Below are positions 16,356-24,277 of a DNA stretch of 32,362 nucleotides, piece after piece. The notes beneath the pieces are model-generated. The model had not been told where the DNA came from, ran no database searches, and was given only the letters and a program-made list of their open reading frames with translations. The position numbers and the translations under genes were made by a program. The DNA is from a virus. The stretch covers positions 1 through 32,362 of IMG/VR virus record IMGVR_UViG_3300029798_000021; one strand, 5' to 3'. The stretch's first letter is position 1, and every line of letters starts with the position of its first letter.

Positions 16356-17168
16356 ATGCATTTAAATTCAAAATTACTCGTATGTGTTATTGTTTTGCCA
16401 GTTTTAATTCTATTATGCTGTTCTTTTATTTCTTTCAATCAAAAAGATAAGAATTACGATTTGGCAAAAGCTAATATGCTGGAATGCATTAAAATTACAA
16501 AGCTTGCATATGATGAGCTAAACGAATTAGGTCGTAAGGATATTAAAGGTGATGCCCTTTTTTTAGAAATTAAAAAAATAAGTGAAAAGCAATTGAAAGG
16601 AATTGGTGTTCTACAAAAAGAATATAATAAATTGCCATCATCTTCAAAATTGAACTTTTCCGATTCAGAAGAAGGGAAAATTTGTTTTAAACAACTTCAT
16701 GAAGAGATGAGCAAATTTAATGCGAAAGCAACCTATTTGCTTAAAGACAATAATATTGTACCATTTGACCTAGGTCGTACTAAAGATTTAACCAAAACAT
16801 TAAAGAAACCGATTACATTGCCAACTGAATCGAAGAAAAGGATAGAGGAAAAATGCAAATTTCTAAATTATTTAATAGGGGATATCACTAACATAAATGC
16901 ATTGAAAAAAAGTGAGCTGCTTAGCGGTTTGAATAATCTTCGTCTTTCAGCTATTAATGGAGATAGAATAGCTATTGCTAGAATTAATGAATCATTGAAA
17001 GGAATGATTGAAATAATCCCTAAAGATAATCCCATCGAGCAGAATAATCTAGGTTTGTTTTATTTGAATATTGGGGAAACAGAAGAGGCTATACATTGGT
17101 TTAAGAAAGCTTCTGAACAAGGTAATTTAAACTCAATCAAAGAGTTAGAAAAATTGAAAATCAAGTAA
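16356..17168 (+). CDS. membrane-anchored/secreted Sel1/TPR-like protein (270 aa)
   Basis: Residues 6-26 (KLLVCVIVLPVLILLCCSFIS) form a signal or anchor segment. The Cys pair could serve as a lipobox, but this is not certain. The middle is Lys-rich and helical. The C-terminus, 'NNLGLFYLNIGETEEAIHWFKKASEQGNLNSIKELEKL' (about 227-264), has the pattern of a Sel1/TPR repeat, a protein-interaction helix pair. The gene is preceded by an unusually strong Shine-Dalgarno sequence (AAGGAGGAATTC) and by a consensus promoter. It is AT-rich and divergent from the structural operon, which marks it as cargo. Function unknown. Confidence 0.75.
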   Translation: MHLNSKLLVCVIVLPVLILLCCSFISFNQKDKNYDLAKANMLECIKITKLAYDELNELGRKDIKGDALFLEIKKISEKQLKGIGVLQKEYNKLPSSSKLNFSDSEEGKICFKQLHEEMSKFNAKATYLLKDNNIVPFDLGRTKDLTKTLKKPITLPTESKKRIEEKCKFLNYLIGDITNINALKKSELLSGLNNLRLSAINGDRIAIARINESLKGMIEIIPKDNPIEQNNLGLFYLNIGETEEAIHWFKKASEQGNLNSIKELEKLKIK

Positions 17169-17657
17169 GAATTAGTACTAACCAACGAGATGTCATTATC
17201 TATGTTGACTTTTTCAAAGTTTTTCTTCTATGTTGTAGTGTGGCGATTAGACTTACAACTTTGTTCGAGTATTTGCCAAGGCAATTGATCCATTGAATTT
17301 ATTGTGTGGTCCCGATGTCTCCATTTGAAAATAGAGTTTGAAGCAATTTTTAAAATATCGTCAAATTTTACTGTATTATAATAGGAATTACTTATTTAAT
17401 AATAAACATTTTGTATCAACCGATCATAATTAGCTATATGAGTTCAATAATAAAATCGAGATAAATGTAAACATTGGATGGCATTCTACATTTTCTTATG
17501 CCAACTAAACACTTTATATCTAAAATTTTCATTATGACTATTCCCGAGATTGAATAAAATATCCAGCAGAGTTCTTGTATATAAACAAATTTAAGTTTGT
17601 CTAAAGTTTTATCACGTATTAAAATATTTTGTTGCTACTCAATTAGAAGTCCATACT
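17169..17657. other. 489-bp AT-rich intergenic stretch
   Basis: It lies between two convergent genes. I see no open frame of note, no repeat shared with the rest of the window and no clear terminator. Confidence 0.6.
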
Positions 17658-19202
17658 TTATTTCTTATTCCTATAAGTAATAAGTAGGTTTTTTATTTTT
17701 GAATTTGCAGCAAAATCTAAAGCAGTTTGACCATTAAAGAATTTTAAATCTGGATTTGCCCCTTTATCCAAAAGAAGCTTTACCACTTCAGCATGACCCT
17801 CATGTGACGCCATTATCAAGGCGGTAAATCCCTCTGGTGATTGTAAATCTATCTTTGCACCGTTATCCAATAGTAGCTTAACTACATCAAAATGTCCGTT
17901 TGCCGAAGCCTGGATCAGGGCAGTAATCCCATCAGAGGCTTGTAAATCTGCCGTTGCCCCATTCTCCAACAGAAGCTCAACTATTTCTGTAAGTCCGTTT
18001 CGAGAAGCCATCCACAAGGCGGTAACTCCATCTGACCTTTGTAAATTTACGTTTGCCCCTTTATCAATTAGAAGCTTTGCTACGTTTAAATATTTGATTT
18101 CTAATGAAGCCATCATCAAGGCGGTAAATCCATTAGATTCCTGTAAATCTACCTTTGCCAATTTTCCCAAAAGCAGGTTAACCACTTCTAAATGTCCTTT
18201 TTGCGAAGCCATCATTAGGGCGGTAACTCCGTTAGATAAATGTAAATCTACCTTAGCACCTTTAGCCAATAGAAGCTTTACTACTTCGATATGTCCATTT
18301 CCCGAAGCCTGTATCAATGCGGTCTTTCCATCTAAACCCTGCAAATCTGGATTTGCCCCTTTATCCAATAGAAGCTTAACCACTTCATTAAGACCGATTT
18401 GCGAAGAAATCGACAAAGCGGTAGCACCATCTGACCTTTGCAAATTTACGTTTGCGCCTTTTTCCAATAGAAGATTTATTACTTCTGTATGTCCCTCTTG
18501 TGACGCCACAAACAAGGAGGTGCCGCCATTAGTTTCAAGTAAATCTACCTTTGCCCCTTTTTCTAAAAGAAGCTTTACCAAATTGGCATTCCCTATTTGA
18601 GAAGCCATCATCAATGCGGACACTCCATCAGATTCCTGTAAATTTACTAAAGCCTTTTTATCCAAAAGTAGTTTTACCACTTCAATATGTCCGTTTTTTA
18701 AAGCCGCAGTCAAGGCACTAGATCCATCAGACATCTGTATATTTACGTTGGCTCCTTTTCCCAATAGATGCTTTACAACTTCTATATGTCCCTCTTGTGA
18801 CGCCACAAACAAAGAGGTACAGCCATTAGTTGCAAGTAAATCTACCTTTGCCCCTTTTCCTATTAGAAGCTTTACCAATTCGGTATTTCCTAATTGTGAA
18901 GCCATCATCAAGGCGGTAGCTCCATTAGTTGCCTGTAAATCTATTTTTGCTCCTAAATCCAGCAATATTTTTACAACATCCGTACAACCATATAATGTGC
19001 AATACATCAACAGGCTCCAACCATTGGTAGTCGTATAATCAACAGATTTAATGGAAGATGCTAATATTTTGGAGCTAATACAATCTTTTGCTTTAAGCGT
19101 GCTGATTAACTTTTCAGCTTGAGAATCTGTTTGAGCCTGAATTTCTGTTACATTTGGTAAAAGGAATAAGGCAATCAATGCAATTAAACAAATTTTTTTC
19201 AT
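17658..19202 (-). CDS. secreted ankyrin-repeat protein (514 aa, about 14 repeats)
   Basis: An N-terminal signal peptide (MKKICLIALIALFLLPNVTEIQAQ) ends in an AQA-type cleavage site. The rest, from about residue 58, is a continuous solenoid of 13 full ankyrin repeats plus one partial, each 33 residues (one is 34). The form is 'DG.TALMMAS..GH.EVVKLLLDKGA.VDLQ'. Ankyrin repeats bind other proteins, and no catalytic domain is attached. The repeats are very alike, which suggests recent internal duplication, and some pairs are nearly the same (repeats 3 and 6 share TSLFVASQEGH). It lies in the cargo region with another ankyrin gene in divergent orientation. Partner unknown. Confidence 0.9.
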   Translation of the reverse strand: MKKICLIALIALFLLPNVTEIQAQTDSQAEKLISTLKAKDCISSKILASSIKSVDYTTTNGWSLLMYCTLYGCTDVVKILLDLGAKIDLQATNGATALMMASQLGNTELVKLLIGKGAKVDLLATNGCTSLFVASQEGHIEVVKHLLGKGANVNIQMSDGSSALTAALKNGHIEVVKLLLDKKALVNLQESDGVSALMMASQIGNANLVKLLLEKGAKVDLLETNGGTSLFVASQEGHTEVINLLLEKGANVNLQRSDGATALSISSQIGLNEVVKLLLDKGANPDLQGLDGKTALIQASGNGHIEVVKLLLAKGAKVDLHLSNGVTALMMASQKGHLEVVNLLLGKLAKVDLQESNGFTALMMASLEIKYLNVAKLLIDKGANVNLQRSDGVTALWMASRNGLTEIVELLLENGATADLQASDGITALIQASANGHFDVVKLLLDNGAKIDLQSPEGFTALIMASHEGHAEVVKLLLDKGANPDLKFFNGQTALDFAANSKIKNLLITYRNKK

Positions 19203-19588
19203 GTAATTTTGTTTTAATTTATCAATTATTTCACAATGTTAAGTAAACAAAAAATTATATAAAACTAAAAGTGATTTAAATCGGATTCTTTTTTTGCCCG
19301 AATGCTAACGTCTGAGTTATGAAGCGTTTCTGCATTGCACTGACATTATTGAAGTATTAAACTTATATATTTTCATTTACTTGTCCAAAATGGCAAGTAG
19401 ATATGATTTTTATCGTCTTGTCAGCTTGCAAGGATATCAATCCAAAATAAATTATTTTTAAAATTCAAAATTAAAAAAAAATGTTAGGAATCAATTAAAT
19501 AAAATATTAAACATGCCTAATATATAGGAACTACATGTTGACTCGTTTGATTTTTAAGAAAGTTCAAAAACTTGGAGGCAGTTAAAAT
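19203..19588. other. 386-bp divergent intergenic region between the ankyrin genes
   Basis: AT-rich and holding the start regions of both ankyrin genes. I found no TAnnTTTG box with convincing spacing and no repeat. A Shine-Dalgarno sequence (TTGGAGGCAG) precedes the rightward gene. Confidence 0.5.
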
Positions 19589-20461
19589 ATGAAACTTATA
19601 AAAAATTTGCTCAACCTTATGATTATAATGCTGCTAGTTACAGCACCACTGTCCTACGTGAATGCTTCAGAGCTCCTTAAAGCAATTAAAGCAAATGACA
19701 TTAAGGGAGTCGAAGCCCTGGTCAAAGACAAAAAGCAGTTAAACCTGCTTTTATCCGATGAAAATGGAAATAAAAGGACACCGTTGATGGATGCATCTGA
19801 GTTTGGATACTCCGACATTGTTAGATTGTTGATTAGGTATGGCGCAGATCCTAATATTGCACCTAATGACGGCCCTTCAGCCCTATTGCTGGCATCAAAT
19901 CGAGGGCATCTCGTTGTGGTAGAGTTGCTAGTTGAAAATGGTGCTAATATCAACGCTACAAATAATTGGGGTGCAACACCATTGATAAATGCTGCAAGCA
20001 ATGGACACACGGATGTAGTGAAGTTCCTATTACAACATGGTGCAAATCCAAATGCAAAACTACAAACCCCATTTGATGTGGAAGGGAGAACAGCGTTAAT
20101 GATGGCTGCTGCACAAGGCGACAAGACGACTGTTGACGTAATCATCAAAACATCTCCAATTATTGATATTGATGAGCGGAATAAAGCATATTCCATTCTC
20201 AAAGAAGCTGAAGGCAACAGGGAATATATTTCCGGAACAGTTTTGGAGGTCTCTAGCGATTTTCTGCGTGTTAAGATGATGAATTCTATTTATAAGTTTC
20301 CAATACAACAGCAAACAAAAATTGTGGACAATCAAGGCTTGAGCATTGCAATAAACCAATTTAAGAAAGGCGATGCAGTAGCTGTTACATATAATCGCGA
20401 TAACGTCATAGAAATCATTAAAGGTGGTTGGACGGTTACGATTGAGCCATTGCAGAAATAG
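19589..20461 (+). CDS. secreted ankyrin-repeat protein with a C-terminal beta domain (290 aa)
   Basis: A signal peptide (MKLIKNLLNLMIIMLLVTAPLSYVNA) is followed by about four ankyrin repeats (28-200; 'RTPLMDASEFGYSDIVRLLIRYGADPN', 'GPSALLLASNRGHLVVVELLVENGANIN', 'GATPLINAASNGHTDVVKFLLQHGANPN', 'GRTALMMAAAQGDKTT'). The last ~75 residues (EYISGTVLEVSSDFLRVKMM...KKGDAVAVTYNRDNVIEII) look like a small OB-type beta barrel. The start is supported by GGAGG 11 nt upstream. Unlike the 14-repeat protein, this one resembles common chromosomal periplasmic ankyrin proteins. It could be host-derived cargo or could mark chromosomal DNA between two element parts. Confidence 0.88.
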   Translation: MKLIKNLLNLMIIMLLVTAPLSYVNASELLKAIKANDIKGVEALVKDKKQLNLLLSDENGNKRTPLMDASEFGYSDIVRLLIRYGADPNIAPNDGPSALLLASNRGHLVVVELLVENGANINATNNWGATPLINAASNGHTDVVKFLLQHGANPNAKLQTPFDVEGRTALMMAAAQGDKTTVDVIIKTSPIIDIDERNKAYSILKEAEGNREYISGTVLEVSSDFLRVKMMNSIYKFPIQQQTKIVDNQGLSIAINQFKKGDAVAVTYNRDNVIEIIKGGWTVTIEPLQK

Positions 20462-20956
20462 CAACATGTCGCCGTCTTGAAAATTGCAACATCTGACCGC
20501 TTTACCGCTGCGCTTTATGATGCCTGAGCTTAAACATTAATCTGGAATTTATGACCTCAAAAAGGGAATCCGCGATAAATTTCTATCTATGTATTATGAC
20601 AAAACCATAGTAAATTATCGAATGTAATATTGTAGTTCTTATCAGCAGTACCGAACAAGATTTACATGACTTTCTTGAACAGCAAAAGATTTTTTTAACA
20701 TAAATTATTCATCCTGAAAATATCATCATCTTTAACATGTCAATTCGACTGTATAAGCCTGACTGTCATTAGAATAGATTTACAGAATTAATTATTAATT
20801 TTACAAATTATCTAAAGGAAAATTAATCGTTTGTAAACTATTTCTGTCACGTCAATATAGATTTCTGAAGCTTTTCTGTTTTTTTTGTTCCAGAAGTTAC
20901 ACTAAATTAGATAAATATGTTCCTATCTTAAATCACTGAAACTTTTCTCCCCACGA
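20462..20956. other. 495-bp intergenic stretch after the ankyrin gene
   Basis: AT-rich. No gene, no repeat of the families described here and no RNA structure was noticed before the terminator at 20957. Confidence 0.55.
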
Positions 20957-20985
20957 TCAAAAAAAGGGAGCTTTCGCTCCCCTTC
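20957..20985 (-). terminator. terminator of the 130-aa gene / end of the small-gene region
   Basis: On the minus strand GGGGAGCGAAAGCTCCCTTTTTTT forms a GGGAGC/GCTCCC stem with a T tract, starting one base after the stop at 20987. Confidence 0.9.
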
Positions 20986-20986
20986 T

Positions 20987-21379
20987 TTAAAGATTGATTT
21001 GGTTTTCAATCTCACGGACTTTTGAATCGAGGGTCCGTTTCATCTCGTCGATCACCGATGCAATCACCGGCGAATTCGATGTCTTGAACTCATTGCCGGC
21101 GGCATCTTTCAACAATAAAATCGAACTCATCGAATCGGCTCCGATGTTGAATGTCTGTAACTTACGGCGGCTTTCGTTCAACGTCCTCCACCTGTCGATC
21201 AGCAACGTGAGGTCCTCTACCCTTTGGATCCTTTCGTCCAAGGTGAGCTTCCGCGGCTCTTCCTTGATCTCGCTCTTTACAACCGTCATCACCGGAGCTG
21301 CAACAGCTTCAACGGCAGTTTCTTCGACAACTTCTGCAACACCATTGGTGATCTTCTCTGCAACACTTGCTTTTCCCAT
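20987..21379 (-). CDS. small helical protein, unknown (130 aa)
   Basis: An N-terminal Ala/Val/Glu-rich stretch (GVAEVVEETAVEAVAAPV, low complexity) leads to a helical region 'KLTLDERIQRVEDLTLLIDRWRTLNESRRKLQTFNIG' (about 44-80) that is probably a coiled coil. A C-terminal helix follows (IDEMKRTLDSKVREIENQINL). It is the last gene of the leftward small-gene series and has a full composite leader upstream, including the 38-bp element 10 nt from the start. No family was recognised. Size and helices suit an oligomeric accessory protein. Confidence 0.7.
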   Translation of the reverse strand: MGKASVAEKITNGVAEVVEETAVEAVAAPVMTVVKSEIKEEPRKLTLDERIQRVEDLTLLIDRWRTLNESRRKLQTFNIGADSMSSILLLKDAAGNEFKTSNSPVIASVIDEMKRTLDSKVREIENQINL

Positions 21380-21389
21380 AACACATCTG

Positions 21390-21669
21390 CCGCTGCCCTG
21401 CGGACTTATTGTGGCTTCTGGCTCGCCGTTAAACTTAAATTTCGGGCAAACCAGATTGAGCCGGGCGGATTCTTGTCAAGGGTGAATGTCTGAATCCCCT
21501 CCCTCACCCTTCGACTTCGCTCAGGGATCGGGAGGGGAATCTGACCAAACACGAAGTGCCTGAGGTTGCTGCACCAAGGGTTTCAATACTGCGGCAACCG
21601 GAAGGCCCTTGACGTTTCCGATCCGGCGATCAATACCTTTGCCCCGTAATTTGAGTATAACTAGTTATA
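21390..21669 (-). repeat. composite structured leader E1 (38-bp element at 21390-21427)
   Basis: The 38-bp element lies 10 nt before the start of the 130-aa gene, with stem CCGC-TGCCCT-GCGG. Further out are TTGAGCCGGGCGGAT (21456), a long hairpin with arms 21489-21503 and 21530-21544 (13 of 15 pairs) around TTCGACTTCGCTCAGG, CACGAAGTG, a second hairpin GGTTGCTGC/GCGGCAACC (21564-21572/21591-21599), and GGCGATCAATACCTTTG ending at 21641. A perfect palindrome, TATAACTAGTTATA, follows at 21656-21669. Confidence 0.88.
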
Positions 21670-21740
21670 TTTCAGAACACAAAATGAATACCGGAGACAG
21701 GAGAAGGAAACAAGAGAATGATAGTGGAGACTGCGACCAT

Positions 21741-21770
21741 AAAAAAAGCCCCGGTCAACGGGGCCTTTCT
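21741..21770 (-). terminator. terminator of the 106-aa gene
   Basis: On the minus strand GGCCCCGTTGACCGGGGCTTTTTTT forms a five-base GC stem with a T tract, just after the stop at 21773. Confidence 0.9.
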
Positions 21771-21772
21771 CC

Positions 21773-22093
21773 TTAAAAAGGCAATTCGTCCTGATCAGCT
21801 TTGGCTGTCGATTTTTTCTTGTTTGTGGCCGGTTGCGCGGAAGCTTTCTTGTCCTGCCTTTTTGGTTCAGATTCATCGACCTCTTCTTCAGTGTTTACAT
21901 AAACGGTGTATTCGCGGCCAAAATTGTCAGGTTGCTTCATCTTTGCGACCTCGAAGGTGACATACGCCACATTGCCATCTTTGTAGAAGTAGGCAAATTT
22001 CTCAAGGTCTTCCAGTTTGCAGGTGATCTTTGCAATTTGCCCTCCGGCAACTCCTTTTCCTTTTCCAATGTAGTTTTTTACGAATGTTTTCAT
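21773..22093 (-). CDS. small conserved protein with SSB-like acidic tip (106 aa); paralog of 26613-26921
   Basis: The first 74 residues (MKTFVKNYIGKGKGV...VTFEVAKMKQPDNFGREYTVYV) align with the paralog without gaps. The pattern 'KITCKLEDLEKFAYFYKDG' and 'FGR.YTVYV' occurs in small proteins of Bacteroidota mobile elements. After an acidic EEEVDESE and a Lys/Ala-rich linker the protein ends ADQDELPF. This closely resembles the acidic C-terminal tip (DDDIPF-type) by which single-stranded-DNA-binding proteins recruit partners. The paralog lacks this tip. An M-type leader stands directly upstream. A DNA-metabolism role is inferred from the tip only. Confidence 0.75.
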   Translation of the reverse strand: MKTFVKNYIGKGKGVAGGQIAKITCKLEDLEKFAYFYKDGNVAYVTFEVAKMKQPDNFGREYTVYVNTEEEVDESEPKRQDKKASAQPATNKKKSTAKADQDELPF

Positions 22094-22255
22094 GACAGCG
22101 ATTTTTAGTTTAAAATTATGTGCAGGTTACAAGTGCGCCGTGGAGGGGCAGTCAAGGAGGAACTGGAATACCGGAAAACAGTGAGGATATGCCGGGAAAA
22201 TCCTTGAATGAGGGGACCGATACCCGGAGCGGTACACAACCTTTGCATGGAATTT
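22094..22255 (-). repeat. M-type leader, copy 2
   Basis: The same leader as before the 53-aa gene: TTACAAGTGCG, GGAGGGGCAGTCAAGGAGGA, ATACCGGAAAACAGTGAGGA and ACACAACCTTTGC on the plus strand. Similarity to the other copies stops near 22255. Confidence 0.85.
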
Positions 22256-22587
22256 GGAACAAAAACTGTCAGCAGGACATGCCGGAAAATTTGGGAAGGG
22301 GAATTTGCGGGGGCAGCAGCCATTAATCAACCAAAACGCGAAGGACTTTTTTTTGCCACAAAAGAGGGATGGGGCAATGTCGCCAGGCAGCAATAGAAAC
22401 CCGACAGGGCGCAACATAACCAAGTAAACACGAAGTGGGGGTTGCCAAAAAGAGCAGGACGGTTCCGGGCTGTCCCAAATTGGCACAAAAAAAACGTTGC
22501 CGAAGCAGGAGGATGCCCATTAAGGCGAAAGGCCATTGATCGGGGCTTCGGAAAAAAGGGGAGCAATGTTGGGATTTGTGGGGTTAT
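22256..22587. other. 330-bp stretch without a clear gene
   Basis: Frames open here on both strands, but none shows protein-like composition. The word AAACACGAAGTG at 22426-22437 matches the CACGAAGTG block of the composite leaders, so this may hold a decayed leader element. Otherwise nothing was recognised. Confidence 0.4.
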
Positions 22588-22619
22588 CGACCAAAAAAGG
22601 GGGAACCCCTTTTCTTTTT
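22588..22619 (-). terminator. terminator of the zinc-ribbon gene
   Basis: On the minus strand AAAAGGGGTTCCCCCTTTTTT forms a GGGG/CCCC hairpin with flanking A and T runs, just after the stop at 22621. Confidence 0.85.
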
Positions 22620-22620
22620 T

Positions 22621-22842
22621 TCAACAGGCATACGGGTTTCCGGTGCCTGCATAGACCTCTTCGTCTGCTACCGAAGATAGGAACTTGCGGTAAGGTGCAT
22701 CGCCACATGTGGGACAAAACACCTCACGCGACGATGGCCAATAATAAACCGAAGTCCCCTTCTGGATCTTCGTTTTGCATTTGGAGCAAGTGGACGAGAA
22801 CTTGGCTGTGATCAGCCGTGGATCATTCGAATAATGTGACAT
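22621..22842 (-). CDS. small zinc-ribbon protein (73 aa)
   Basis: The sequence STCSKCKTKIQKGTSVYYWPSSREVFCPTC (about 17-46) has two CxxC knuckles 22 residues apart, the spacing of a zinc ribbon or PARP-type small zinc finger. The N-terminus MSHYSNDPRLITAKF leads straight into it, and the C-terminus is short. The fold suggests nucleic-acid or protein binding without enzyme activity. A 38-bp leader element lies nine nt before the start, and that element is itself the end of the coding region of the upstream gene. Confidence 0.75.
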   Translation of the reverse strand: MSHYSNDPRLITAKFSSTCSKCKTKIQKGTSVYYWPSSREVFCPTCGDAPYRKFLSSVADEEVYAGTGNPYAC

Positions 22843-22848
22843 GGAAAA

Positions 22849-23229
22849 TTACCGCTGCCTTGCGGGTTTGTTTTGGCACCTGGCACGCCTGTTTGTTTTA
22901 ATTACTAAGTTTTCAACCGAATCGACAATGAACCCTTTGTCGCGGTGGTGGACAATGGTGGGAATTTCCATAAATCCCATGTTGACGTAGGTAAAAAGGA
23001 TATTGCCCCAATAACCGTTCTGCCATTCGCCCTCCACCAATTCGACACCAAACCCAAAGAGGATCTGGTCGAAAGCGCACATCTTTTGTTCATCGAGCCT
23101 CGGTGGGTTGAAGCACTTTGAGAGCCAATGCCTTACGTGCGAGAATTCTTTGGGGTCAAGTTTGTTCGAAAGGATCTTTCTGATATTGGATTCCTGCTGT
23201 GGATTAAGGTCGAGAATTTTTAAGTCCAT
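22849..23229 (-). CDS. unknown accessory protein (126 aa) whose C-terminus is encoded by the leader
   Basis: MDLKILDLNPQQESNIRKIL starts at 23229. The middle has 'EFSHVRHWLSKCFNPPRLDEQKMCAFDQILFGFGVELVEGEW' and 'IPTIVHHRDKGFIVDSVENLV'. The latter looks like the end of the real fold, because the last ~15 residues (TNRRARCQNKPARQR) are a translation of the 38-bp leader of the next gene. The stop lies six nt before the next start codon. It is preceded by its own short 38-bp leader with a CCCC/GGGG stem. No family was recognised. The globular composition supports a real protein. Confidence 0.75.
   Translation of the reverse strand: MDLKILDLNPQQESNIRKILSNKLDPKEFSHVRHWLSKCFNPPRLDEQKMCAFDQILFGFGVELVEGEWQNGYWGNILFTYVNMGFMEIPTIVHHRDKGFIVDSVENLVIKTNRRARCQNKPARQR
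22852..22889 (-). promoter_or_regulatory. short 38-bp leader for the zinc-ribbon gene
   Basis: CCGC-TGCCTT-GCGG (plus strand) is followed by GGTTTGTTTTGGCACCTGG and CACGCC, nine nt before the start at 22842. It lies inside the coding region of the upstream gene. Confidence 0.85.
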
Positions 23230-23238
23230 AAAAAAATG

Positions 23239-23276
23239 CCCCTGCCCTGGGGACTTGCTGTGGCTACTGGCACGCC
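23239..23276 (-). promoter_or_regulatory. short 38-bp leader for the 126-aa gene, with a changed stem
   Basis: The plus strand has CCCC-TGCCCT-GGGG in place of CCGC-TGCCCT-GCGG. The stem changed on both sides and the loop is kept. TGGCTACTGGCACGCC follows. Distance to the start codon is nine nt. Confidence 0.85.
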
Positions 23277-23292
23277 GTTAAAAAAAAATCTG

Positions 23293-23475
23293 TTACTCTA
23301 CCGATGTGATCACAAGGCGGCCATTCTCAACAGCCACTTTGATCATTTTCGATGGTTCGAAGCCGGCTTCCTGTAACCAGTTGCCGCATAGGGTCAACTT
23401 TGGGACTTTCTTGGGTACCCGGTCATACTTCCCTTGCCGGTACTGTGGCTGAAGCTTGATGATGCGTGGTTCCAT
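23293..23475 (-). CDS. SymE-like toxin-family protein (60 aa)
   Basis: Residues 25-60 (PKLTLCGNWLQEAGFEPSKMIKVAVENGRLVITSVE) carry the SymE core: 'P.L.L.G.WL.EAGF..G..I.V.VE.G.LVI', an AbrB-like beta fold. SymE is an SOS-induced RNA-cleaving toxin controlled by an antisense RNA in E. coli. Many SymE-like genes in mobile elements have not been tested. The N-terminus (MEPRIIKLQPQYRQGKYDRV) is basic. It lies four nt after the preceding gene's stop, so it is co-transcribed and has no leader element of its own. An antisense RNA is not visible. Confidence 0.8.
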   Translation of the reverse strand: MEPRIIKLQPQYRQGKYDRVPKKVPKLTLCGNWLQEAGFEPSKMIKVAVENGRLVITSVE

Positions 23476-23479
23476 ATCG

Positions 23480-23902
23480 TTAGTCCTCCGATGGTTTCAT
23501 GATGAATATTGCGGGCGACGGATCGTCAATATCCTGCGCGGTGATCACTGCCTTCAACTTTACCAACCGGTTCAGACGAGCGTCCCCGTGCCGGTATTCG
23601 TTGGCTTCCCAGTCGCCATCATCGTTCAACCGGCAGACAAACTTGAACGAAATGGTTGCGGTTTCACATTTTTTGGCGGCATGCATGAACATCCAGAGGA
23701 TATCCCAAAGTCGGCCATTTAAATCCTGCTCGTTACCCAACCCCTCCGGGACTTCGACATATTTTGACCAAGCTGCCTGGGTGAGGTACACCGGGTAAAT
23801 TATGCCACATTCCTTCGACTGCCCATCGGCAACCCGGACCAAAGAACCGTCCTGTACGGCTTCTTTTGTGGTGTAGGTCGAAATGATCTTACAATTTTCC
23901 AT
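23480..23902 (-). CDS. DUF6573-like protein (140 aa)
   Basis: The N-terminus has 'ISTYTTKEAVQDGSLVRVADGQSKECGIIYPVYLTQAAW', where 'Y...EAV.DG.LV' followed by 'A...G...PV..T...W' is the hallmark of DUF6573 proteins found on plasmids and phages. A helical middle (GRLWDILWMFMHAAKK) and a C-terminal beta part (ATISFKFVCRLNDDGDW..., LKAVITAQDIDDPSPAIFIMKP) follow, in keeping with the family. Full length appears present. A 38-bp element lies nine nt upstream as part of a composite leader, and the SymE-like gene follows after four nt. Biochemical function is unknown. Confidence 0.8.
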   Translation of the reverse strand: MENCKIISTYTTKEAVQDGSLVRVADGQSKECGIIYPVYLTQAAWSKYVEVPEGLGNEQDLNGRLWDILWMFMHAAKKCETATISFKFVCRLNDDGDWEANEYRHGDARLNRLVKLKAVITAQDIDDPSPAIFIMKPSED

Positions 23903-23911
23903 TTGATTTCA

Positions 23912-24151
23912 CCGCTGCCCTGCGGGTTTGTTTTGGCTTCTGGCTCGCCTATTAATTTGAACCAGTAGAGATTGAGCCGGGCGGATCAGGTCAAGGGTGA
24001 ATGTCAGATTTTTAACCTTACCCTTCGGCTTCGCTCAGGGACCGGTTAAAAATCTGAACTCACACGAAGTGCCGGAGTGTGCTGCATATGGATTGAAAGC
24101 GGCAGCACACGCAAGCCCTTTACCGTTCCGCATCGGCGATCAATAACTTTG
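23912..24151 (-). repeat. composite structured leader E4 (38-bp element at 23912-23949)
   Basis: The 38-bp element is followed by TTGAGCCGGGCGGATCAGG. A perfect 13-bp hairpin comes next: CAGATTTTTAACC at 24005-24017 with GGTTAAAAATCTG at 24044-24056, loop TTCGGCTTCGCTCAGG. Then come CACGAAGTG, a perfect 9-bp hairpin GTGTGCTGC/GCAGCACAC (24077-24085/24102-24110) and GGCGATCAATAACTTTG, ending at 24151. Confidence 0.92.
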
Positions 24152-24277
24152 GTGAAAATTGTAGGAGAGAGAATCTCCTCAGAGATTGATAAGTTCTGAA
24201 GGTTGTTTTTCTTATGACGGATTCTGGGGTTCAAAGGTAAATTTCTATAACAATGTAATATCCTAAACGACAATTGT

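Noticed and set aside
18094-19038. Rightward frames of 96-168 aa opposite the 14-repeat ankyrin gene
   Set aside because: They are periodic because the ankyrin repeats are periodic. The opposite strand carries the signal peptide and family motif.
21656-21669. TATAACTAGTTATA as an operator for the small-gene region
   Set aside because: It is a perfect palindrome but found once. The matching position beyond E9 (GTAATAGTTTACTT) is not palindromic, so a shared regulator is not supported.
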